Part shown: in pieces, positions 1 through 7,171 of the stretch
Layout of the letters: the number at the start of each line of letters is the position of its first letter
Position numbering within the stretch: position 1 is the stretch's first letter
Source of the DNA: Zygnema cylindricum
Taxonomy: Eukaryota; Streptophyta; Zygnematophyceae; Zygnematales; Zygnemataceae
Reading direction: 5' to 3'
Assembly: GCA_037447655.1 (NCBI GenBank)
Contig: JBBHKE010000300.1
Span: 47,903-67,796, forward strand
DNA: 19,894 bases
Notes under the pieces: generated by a model
What the model saw: only the letters and a program-made list of their open reading frames with translations
What the model was told of the DNA's origin: nothing
Databases searched by the model: none
Position numbers and translations under genes: made by a program

Positions 1-55
1 ATAACGCCATACATAAAAAATATCAAAGACTATAGAATTGCGACGAGGGAAAGAA

Positions 56-178
56 CTCTGCAAATTCCTTAGCATTGGGAACTGTGGCAGAGAGAAAGAC
101 AAATCGAGAGTCTTTTGGAGCCATTACTATGCTCTCCTCCCACACCACTCCTCTCTCTCTGTCTCGAAGATAGTGGAC
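56..178 (-). CDS. MTR4: MTR4 exon 4 (DEVH end to [12 protein letters not shown]), 3' end unresolved
   Basis: Starts after the acceptor CCTGTTTCAG (AG at 180-179) and encodes [21 protein letters not shown] and [16 protein letters not shown]. The family continues with Trp here, but the sequence reads [10 protein letters not shown] and hits TGA at 25-23. The donor must therefore lie close after the FAE codon (candidate GTs near 56, 44 and 30, none with a good consensus). The given end is the last residue I can align, not a proven splice site. Confidence 0.85.
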
Positions 179-3100
179 CTGAAACAGGGGGAAAAGGTAG
201 TGTGAGTGAGTGTAAGAGAGTGACCTGAAACAGGCGGGAGAGATAGTGTGGGTGAGTGTAAGAGAGTGTGGTGAAATGTGAAGGTGTACAACAGAATGTG
301 ACGGAAAAAGGAATGGAGGGCAGGAAGGAGGAAAAGTGAGGGAATGTAAGGGATTAGGAAGGGAAACAGGAAAGATTCATTCATAGCGATCCGGTGGGAA
401 ATGAGTAAAACGTCGTGATAAAATGAGTGAAAGATAGACAAAGGGAGGGAGAGAGAAAGAAAGAGAAAGGGAGCAGCGTTAAGATATCAGAAACTATAAA
501 AAATACATACCGCAATACCCATACTAATAAACCGCTACTCACGGTTTAACATTATTTTCTTTTCATCCAGAGTTTGAGCATTTAATGATCAATTTTTGTA
601 TCATTTGGACAATTCAACGCTTAATATGTTACATATTAAATATTATATTACTTGCCTGACATGTGAATTCGGTTATGGACATGACAACTTACTACACCAA
701 AATTTTGGTACACCTCGTCCCCACGTCAGCATCCAGGACATCTTAAAAATTTCAGATGAGTTTGACCAAATCTAAACAAGTGGATGTCACTACTCAAACC
801 TCCACAAATAAACGAGCATGTGAAAGAGAATCATTTTTACTGGATCTTGAGATTGTAATGAAACGTAATAGAGTTGTTTTTGCGAAAAATTGCAAAACAT
901 ATGCCGTATTTACCAGCTGGTAACCACTTAGCAACTGTGTTTTGTAGATGCGATACTTAATTTTGTCTGGTAGTGAATATTGTCTGAAAGTGAGTCGTGT
1001 CTGATAGTAAGTTTTGTCGGTTCATGAGTTATGTCCAGTACACGTTACATCGGAATTATTAGCATTGAACGAGTATAAGAATTAACTCCACTAAATTGTG
1101 TCCTCACATGGCTCATTCTGGTCCAGCTAACTAAATAGTGCTATTAACACTAATTTATGATTTTGAATAAAAAGAAACACGCACTTGAAACAGTGCTATT
1201 AACTCTTATAATGATGGGCAGAGTTGTCTGGAAGCAAGTTTTGTCTGGCAGTGCACCTCGTCGAATATGATCCATCTCACTTCTCGCATAACTTCGGATC
1301 CTTTGTAAAACATGCTCCTCAAAATCTCTGTTGTCATCACCTGAGATGAGACAAAACGCACATGAACCAAACAACTGATAATAAATAAATCCATGAGAAA
1401 TAAACAACTGATCAAAAGAAAATTTATGAGACAAAACAACTAATCAAAATTAAATCCATGATTTAATTTTGATTAAATCTCAGATTAATCAAAATGATTA
1501 AAAATCAAATTTGAGAGATAACATCACCGTTAAACATTACATCCACGACACGAACATCTAATAAAAAAAAGGGTTTCAGCAATTTTTTTTTTCATGTTTT
1601 CAAGGTTTTTGAATGTTTCCTAGAAGTTCTAGCAAAAAGGTATGTTTTGTTTCTCAAAAAGTCGTTTTTTTTCCTCCTTTTTTGTGAGCCTTCTTAGAGT
1701 TTCCAGCAAGGCCTTGTTGAGTTTAATCAGTGTTTATTTATATTTTTTCTGAATTTTTCAAGTTTTTTCAATTGAGTTTATTTTTTGTACAGGTTTTTTT
1801 GAGTTTCTAAAGGTTCCTTTGCAAAAAAAAATATAATATTCTTAATGATTCTTCAGTACATATCAAATAGGAGGATTTGAGTAAAGTTTCTCTTTGGATT
1901 ATCAAGGACGTCTAATGACCCAATGATTTGAATATTTTTCCAAATAAATTTATAACATTTAAGAGTTCCTCTTCTGATATTTAAGGATGTCTTGTGTTTC
2001 CCCTTCCAATCATTTTATTGTTTTTAAAATACTTCAGATTTTTTTGGAGTTTATTTCTGGATTTTTAAGGATGGCTATTATTTTCCTACCACTTGTTTTA
2101 ACATCGTTTAAAATAATTTATTTTTAAAAGTCCCCTTTTCTTCGGCTTTTAAAAGCCCACTTTTGATATTTGAAAGATGCCTTACAAAAAATATACTACT
2201 TGAAGCAAATTTTAGGGTCCTAAGATAGGAAATCGGTATCCTTTAAAGATAAGTTACAAAACTTTGAAGTTCCCCATCAAAATTTTAAAGAAACCTAACG
2301 ATTTTCTTGCAAACATTTCACCTTTTTTGTTGAAGTAAACAGAAAAACCTTAGAAATTTCTTAGAAACTCACCAAACATGAAGCTCGAGGTGCGATCGTG
2401 ACATCACCCGTCATGAGTCCAACGTCACTGAATTCTTCAGCCAATTCTCGAAACTTCTGATTGGATAAGGCTTTTATGGGGGAGGTATACACCACTCGTT
2501 GTTTGTCTCGTAGTGCCATAGCAATCGCATATTCAGCCACGACCGTCTTTCCGGCAGAAGTATGAGCTGACACCTGGAAAAAAAGACGAAAAAACATGAC
2601 ATAAAAAAGTTAGAAAACAGGAAGTAGAAAAGGACAAAAGACAGAATGTAAAAAGGGCAAAAGGTAAAAGACAAGATATGCAAAGGATAAATAAATGAAA
2701 AAAGGACAAATGACAGGGTGATGAAAAGGACAAGAAACAAAGAAAAGACAAAAAATGAATGTAGGAGAAGACCAAATAGAGGACGTAGACAAAAGAAAAA
2801 AGAACGCGAATCGTTTGAGGTGTAGAGCTTCTGATTCACGGTTCACAATTTTAGGGTTTAAAGCTTGCGAGTATAGGTGTTGGGGCGATCTAGATATTGA
2901 ACTTTCTGGAAAAAAAAATTGACAGGTTTTTGGAGGTTTTTTAAAGGGCTTGGGAAGGGTTATTGAAGGGTTGCGGGCCTTCAAGAAATTTTACCGGGTT
3001 TGGAAGGATTTTGAAGAAATTTGTCGGATTTTCAAAGAGTTTTCAAAGGGTTTATAGAGGTTAATTGACGGTATTTTGTGTCTTGTGGCTAACTTTGTAC

Positions 3101-4345
3101 GAGTGTAATCACTAATCTCCCAACTTCTGTTAATATATGGATTTTGTCTGTTTGTAAGGTGCTTTAGAAGCAAAGTTGGAAAGAAATAATCGTAAAAGAA
3201 ATAGTCATAACAACAAAATAAAAACACATATGGATAAAGAAATCTCTATAGATGTTAGCATAGCAGAAAAATTTTAATGAAGTTTCAAGAGAAATTAATA
3301 AAGTTCAAATATATGCACATACAAGCTAGGTTATAAGAATAACAAACAACCAAGGATCCCGATCTGAGTTCTACAACAAAATTGTATGACAGAAAATTGA
3401 CTGATGAAACAAGAATAAAAAAACTTTTTTCTAAGGCTGACATGATTTTTGTTGAATTCTGAAGTTCTGTTCCTTGATTAAAGATTATTTTGCTCTTATT
3501 TGGAGACTAATTGGCTCTGGTTTTGGAGATTATCTATTTGAGTTTACATTTCGATTTTATAATAACATTTTAAGAAAGGGTTTTTGATTTAAATTTGGGG
3601 TTTTGATTTGGAGTATCGGTTCTTGGTTTGGTTTGGAGTTTAAATTTCGAGTTTTGGTTTGGGGTTTTCATTTTGGTTATAATTTTGGTTTTTGTTCTGG
3701 TATGAAATTTGCTTTGCAGTTTTGCTTTGAACTTCTGCTTTAAATTTTTGGTTTTGGTTTAAAGTTTCGGTTCGGAGTATTGGTTTTGGTTTCCTTCTTC
3801 CAGGTTTTTGGCATAATCTCTGGGTTTAGGCGTAATTCCATGTGTCAAGGAACACTCAGAATTACGTAAAAAACATTGAAATACTCTAAGAAAACCCTTG
3901 TGAAGCCTTAAAAAACCCTTAAAAGCGTTTAAACCCTTATCACTCTAGAAACTCGAAAAACGCCTAGAAAAACCTTGTAAAAACCTTTACAAGAACTTCA
4001 GAAAACCCTTACCATGACAGACTCGCCCTGTTCCAGACACTTCACCGCCTCACTTTGAAAAGGATCCAACTGAAATGGATATTCTTTAGCCGCCTTTTTT
4101 TCTGAACCCTTAGTAGAATCCTCACTTTTTTCTTTCTTTTTATATCCATGCGGCAATACTACTTCGTGCAGGCACCGGATTCCCAAACCGGCCTCCCTCT
4201 CCTCCAAAAGTACCGTACCATCTGACTGTACGGAACCGTCCTCGTTTTTGTCATTGTTGTCGTACTCATTTTTGTCCGATGTGGAGCGCAGGTTTTTGGC
4301 GATACGGAGGACATCCGCGTCGGTTTCTGAAGACGGTCTTTTCAT
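56..4345 (-). CDS. MTR4: MTR4-type exosome RNA helicase, 5' part, 4 exons visible
   Basis: DExH-box 3'-5' RNA helicase of the Ski2-like family; MTR4 feeds RNA to the nuclear exosome (TRAMP/NEXT-type complexes) and is needed for rRNA processing. Joining 4345-4013, 2573-2373, 1340-1257 and 178-56 (all phase 0) gives about 247 residues. Seen in order: HEVVLP and [11 protein letters not shown] before the core, motif [10 protein letters not shown] (113-121), Ia [10 protein letters not shown] (142-151), MTGDVTI (165-171), TTEIL (181-185), motif II DEVH (205-208), ERGVVWEE (214-221) and motif [11 protein letters not shown] (235-242). The signature wording ([26 protein letters not shown]) fits MTR4 better than cytoplasmic SKI2. 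The N-terminal extension is about 80 residues, shorter than in animal MTR4. RecA domain 2, the arch and the helical bundle lie beyond base 1. The gene is divergent from the FKBP gene. Identity is near certain; the start codon and the end of exon 4 are less so. Confidence 0.93.
177..268. repeat. 46-bp tandem duplication carrying the MTR4 exon 4 acceptor
   Basis: Units 177-222 and 223-268 match at 41 of 46 positions. Both start ACCTGAAACAGG and end GTGAGTGTAAGAGAGTG. On the minus strand each has CCTGTTTCAG|GT, so the real acceptor (180-179) has a decoy twin 46 nt upstream (226-225). Use of the decoy would shift the frame. Confidence 0.9.
179..1256 (-). other. MTR4 intron 3
   Basis: Noncoding, 1078 nt. 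It holds a tandem copy of the exon 4 acceptor region, a purine-rich stretch (about 180-480 on the plus strand), a 17-bp-period array (963-1047) and two further 17-bp units at the donor end. The rest is unremarkable AT-rich DNA; the apparent reading frames there resemble nothing. Confidence 0.85.
963..1047. repeat. 17-bp tandem array, 5 degenerate units, in MTR4 intron 3
   Basis: Consecutive 17-mers begin at 963, 980, 997, 1014 and 1031: TTGTCTGGTAGTGAATA, TTGTCTGAAAGTGAGTC, GTGTCTGATAGTAAGTT, TTGTCGGTTCATGAGTT, then a weaker unit. The period is exact; divergence rises toward the last unit. Confidence 0.8.
1224..1257. repeat. Two further 17-bp units ending on the exon 3 donor
   Basis: TTGTCTGGAAGCAAGTT (1224-1240) and TTGTCTGGCAGTGCACC (1241-1257) match the unit of the 963-1047 array. 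The second covers the exon 3/intron 3 boundary: its last base is the final exonic base on the minus strand. Confidence 0.8.
1257..1340 (-). CDS. MTR4: MTR4 exon 3 (VMTTEIL to motif II FDE)
   Basis: 28 codons, [10 protein letters not shown] through VRWIIFDE. The acceptor TCATCTCAG ends at 1341. The inferred donor is the weak GTGCAC at 1256-1251, chosen because it rejoins DE|VHYLRD exactly. The last base lies in a 17-bp repeat unit shared with intron 3. At 84 nt it is a symmetric phase-0 exon; skipping it would remove DE of the DEVH box without a frameshift. Confidence 0.93.
1345..1467. repeat. ~33-bp degenerate repeat beside the MTR4 exon 3 acceptor
   Basis: ACAACTGAT-type words recur at 1371, 1404 and 1435. 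ATGAGACAAAACRMA recurs at 1346 and 1426, each followed by related A-rich DNA. The first copy abuts the exon 3 acceptor. Units are diverged. Confidence 0.55.
1441..1475. repeat. Perfect 16-bp inverted repeat with 3-nt spacer
   Basis: TAATCAAAATTAAATC (1441-1456), spacer CAT, then its exact reverse complement (1460-1475). In the MTR4 pre-mRNA this would be a 16-bp hairpin about 100 nt upstream of the exon 3 acceptor. A related ATTAATCAAAAT word follows at 1484-1495. Confidence 0.9.
2373..2573 (-). CDS. MTR4: MTR4 exon 2 (motifs I, Ia, Ib)
   Basis: 67 codons, [10 protein letters not shown] through APRASCL. The acceptor is TTTCCAG at 2580-2574 and the donor is GTGAGT from 2372. It holds the Walker A-like motif I and the [11 protein letters not shown] motif, and both junctions rejoin conserved helicase sequence exactly (ESVM|VSAH, SCL|VMTT). 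Phase is 0 at both ends. Confidence 0.96.
2574..4012 (-). other. MTR4 intron 1
   Basis: Noncoding, 1439 nt. It holds degenerate AAGGGTTTT-type repeats near the acceptor (about 2880-3080), ordinary AT-rich DNA to about 3470, a GGTTTTGG-rich low-complexity block (about 3480-3800), and AAAACCCTT-type degenerate repeats up to the donor (about 3870-4012). The reading frames in it are low-complexity shadows. Confidence 0.85.
3480..3800. repeat. GGTTTTGG/GAGTTT-rich low-complexity block
   Basis: The plus strand is almost free of C and repeats words such as TTTGGTTTGGGGTTTT and TTTTGGTT without a fixed period. It looks like simple-sequence expansion. Confidence 0.6.
4013..4345 (-). CDS. MTR4: MTR4 exon 1 (N-terminus to GESVM)
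   Basis: 111 codons starting [15 protein letters not shown]. It contains an acidic, Lys/Asn-rich low-complexity stretch ([12 protein letters not shown]), then HEVVLPHGY and the Q-motif-like [14 protein letters not shown]. It ends ...GESVM at a GTAAGG donor (4012-4007) in phase 0. The ATG at 4345 is the first in frame in the visible ORF. I did not confirm an in-frame stop upstream, so an extra 5' exon is possible. Confidence 0.88.
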
Positions 4346-4374
4346 AGATTCAAAATTGTGAGGTTTAAAGAATA

Positions 4375-4594
4375 TTAGGGTTTGAAAGTGTTATTTGTTT
4401 CAAAAGCGTTAGGATTGGAGAGTACTAAGGTTTGATAGCATTACTGTTTGAGAATTTTAGGGTTTGAGAGTATTAGGGTTTAGTATTTGTTTTGTTCAAA
4501 TCAGGTTTTCTGGAAGGTTAGAGTCGGACTGAGAGGGACAGGGTGGAGACTGAAGTTTTGAAAATTAGGGTTAGGGCAGAGATTTTTAGGGTTT
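4375..4594 (-). promoter_or_regulatory. Cluster of AAACCCTAA (telo-box-like) motifs upstream of MTR4
   Basis: Four exact TTAGGGTTT (AAACCCTAA on the MTR4 strand) at 4375-4383, 4457-4465, 4473-4481 and 4586-4594, plus TTAGGGTTAGGG at 4565-4576, all within 250 bp upstream of the ATG. In plants this telo box is common in promoters of ribosome-biogenesis genes. Here the motif also occurs at 2851 and near 15979, so regulation is inference; a degenerate minisatellite (TAGGGTTTGAGAGTAT-like) is the alternative. Confidence 0.45.
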
Positions 4595-4810
4595 GATTTG
4601 AATAATAGGGCTGGGGAAGGATGTACTTCTGTACTGTAGTTGCGTGAAATTGTTGAACTATTGCATGACAGTAACATTAACATTTGACGGTCAAGATCTT
4701 GGACCACAGACTTTTTGCGTCACTTTACTGTGATTGGATGGTAGATGTCTACAAAAGATTTCTATGAAAAGCCGTCCCAGTTGAAACTATTCGCTGTTTA
4801 ACGGGGAAAG

Positions 4811-4946
4811 GAGAGATTGACAACTGTGACTTATCAGATCGGACGGTAAAGATTCACCTCGCAGAGTATAGTGGCACCAGAACTAGTACAAATACTCTTC
4901 GTCATGGAAACCAGAGATTGACGGTGATGACTTATGAGATCGACGG
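4811..4946. repeat. Imperfect direct repeat with TGACGG/GACGG words
   Basis: AGAGATTGACAACTGTGACT (about 4812) followed by TATCAGATCGGACGG matches AGAGATTGACGGTGATGACT (about 4913) followed by TATGAGATCGACGG, about 101 bp apart. TGACGG also appears at 4684 and 4981. Possibly a repeated regulatory site. Confidence 0.55.
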
Positions 4947-5686
4947 CTATGAATGAGCAAAGCCTTTTCAGATCCAAAAGTGACGGCTTATAATCAATAT
5001 GAAGATTCTTAATTACTTACGATGGAAGAAGCTCCGTTTAGTCGTTTACATATTGGTCAGTTGGCTGATTTTCATGACTGTTACATGTAGGTTATATAAG
5101 AAAGTCCGTCTGTTTCGCTTGACTTCGTGTAGAAAGAGAAATCAAAATGTTGAAATACTGTACTGTTTTGACTGTCGCCTGTTTCCCTATTGGTCTAATA
5201 TGCCCCGATGACAAACTCCCTCGTTTCTAATTGGCGCTTTAGACCTTCTCCGTACGCTTAAACACATTGAACTATCTTGCAGACCAAAATCTAAATGCCA
5301 GCTTGGAAGCCTTGCAAACATTTGTTTTCCAGAGGGGTAAAGAAAAAAAACAGGATAAAATATTTACCTATCCTTGTCGTATCTGTTTGACCAATGATAG
5401 GATATATATTCACTTCTTTTTCAGATATTTTATTATTTCCGAACGGTCAGCTACTTACGGGAGGCTGATCGAAAAAAAAAAAATACGCGTTTACGTCGAC
5501 AACAAGTACATTTCTGAACAGAAGGTACAGGTCCATGTAAAAAGTACAAATCTGCTGTATACAGAAAGATTGAATGAAATATGATTGAAAGTCTGCAGTT
5601 TATCTTTCAAAAAGACTTCTAAATTTTGTAAGTTTCTGAAAACTGAATATTTGAGAGGAAGACTGAAGGGAGCCTTGGAAAGGAAG

Positions 5687-5741
5687 ATGGCAAGACTTAG
5701 CCTTCTGCTGGTCTGTTTGTTAGGAGCTGTATGTGTATCAG
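5687..5741 (+). CDS. FKBP2: FKBP exon 1 (signal peptide)
   Basis: ATG at 5687, then [18 protein letters not shown] and one base of the next codon; donor G|GTAAGAG at 5742. The long Leu/Val/Cys core after one Arg is a typical secretory signal. Phase 1. Confidence 0.88.
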
Positions 5742-7135
5742 GTAAGAGATTCTTCTCTTCACTCTTTTTCACTCTGTCTTTATTTCTCTCTTTCTGTCTT
5801 TCTCTTTCTCACTCTCTCTCTCTCTTTCAGTCTGTCTTTCATTTGTGTTCCGCCTTTTTCCTTGTGATTCTCTCAGTTTCTCTCCCTTCCTCTCGCATTG
5901 TTGAGTGAGGTCATATTAGGTTTTCTCGCTTGCTGCCATTTTTTATGGTAGGGTCATAAAGTACACCGTGTATCGCTGTTAGTTTTAATATTTTTTTCGC
6001 CATTTAAATAAATTTTTGTCCATGAACACTTGTCCGATTTTCATTTGGAGACTGCCAATCAAAAGGTGAGAATTTCATCCTTCCATCACAATTGTCGGAT
6101 TCCGATAATCCGGGAAGTGCGCAGCTGTTTTTTTAACTCATTTATCTCTGCGTACGCTCGTCGGATTATCAATTCGATGGCGATGGGAAGCTGAGATTCT
6201 TGCCTTTTGATTCACGGTCTCTAAATGGAAATCGGACAAGTGTGCAGAGAGAAAAGTTGATTGAAATGGCAAAAAAAACGTTAAAGCTAATTTGATACAC
6301 GCTGTAGTCGGATTTCAAGAAGCTGAAGTCTGGAATTTTTTGAGAAACTGTGAGAAAAATTATGCGGAAATGTTTCTGAGAATGTTTGTGCGAGAAATTT
6401 TGAGAGTTAGTGCAAAAATGTGTGATAATTTTTGAGTTTTGGTGGGAAAATGTGTGAGAATTTTTGAGAAGTTTTGAGAAAAGCAGTGAGAATTTCTTAG
6501 GCGTGAATAGTGTAGTGCTGTAGTTTTTATTTACATTTTTTTTAAATTTAGTCAGATATTTTCACTTTACATATATTGCCCGAGGAGACATTAGAAAATA
6601 ATACGCTATTAGGATGGCAAATCTAAAATGTTTGAAGCTGATTTTTATGCTGCTTCCCATTGAAGGTATTTAGGTTTTGGAAAGTTAAATAAGGTAAACA
6701 TGGATAGCGTTTTAATAATTTTGGAAAAAAACTTCCGACAAATCCGTTATTGGTGACAGATAATGTTTGTTCCTCGCTTCATACCTATAATTTTTTTTTT
6801 TTTTTGTCTACTTCTCTTTCTCTCTGTCTACACTTCTTTCTCTCTGTCTACTCTTCTCCCGCTCTCTTTCAATTTTCCAATTCTTATTCATAAAGTTTTG
6901 AAATTTTTGATCTCTTCTGCTTGAAATTTGTGTTGTTCCTTTTATGTTTTTTTTTTTTTTTTTTTGTTTTTTGTTTTTTTTTTTTTCTTTTTTTTTTTTT
7001 TTCTTTTCTTTTTTTTAAAGTTTTGAAATTTTTTTTCTCTTTTGCTTGAAATTTTTTTTTTTCCTTTTATTTTTTTTTTTTTTTTGGTATGTCTCTTGTT
7101 CTTTATACTTCCTTTTTCTTTGTTTAACGTGTGTG

Positions 7136-7171
<36 letters not shown>

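Larger units (their letters stand above)
1341..2372 (-). other. MTR4 intron 2
   Basis: Noncoding, 1032 nt. Near the acceptor it has a ~33-bp repeat and a perfect palindrome (1441-1475). From about 1560 to 2340 it is T-rich degenerate sequence with recurring AAGGTTTTT/TTTCTAAG-like words and no gene. Confidence 0.85.
4346..5686. other. Divergent intergenic spacer between MTR4 and the FKBP gene
   Basis: About 1.3 kb that must hold the promoters of both outward-facing genes. It contains the telo-box cluster, the TGACGG-containing repeat (4811-4946) and a possible TATA-like TTATATAAG near 5092. Small reading frames at 4999-5211 and 5267-5584 show no recognisable protein. Confidence 0.6.

Noticed and set aside
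963-1047. Short regular repeats as a CRISPR array
   Set aside because: Units are 17 bp, contiguous, degenerate, without spacers, in a eukaryotic intron.
2474-2984. Minus-strand frames full of Phe/Leu/Ser around exon 2 and intron 1 of MTR4
   Set aside because: They are shadow frames of exon 2 or translations of T-rich intron repeats; the conserved helicase frame explains the locus.
4375-4594. True telomere or chromosome end
   Set aside because: Motifs are interspersed, degenerate and flanked by genes on both sides.
4999-5584. Two small plus-strand frames in the divergent spacer
   Set aside because: No recognisable family and no supporting splice logic; kept only as spacer.
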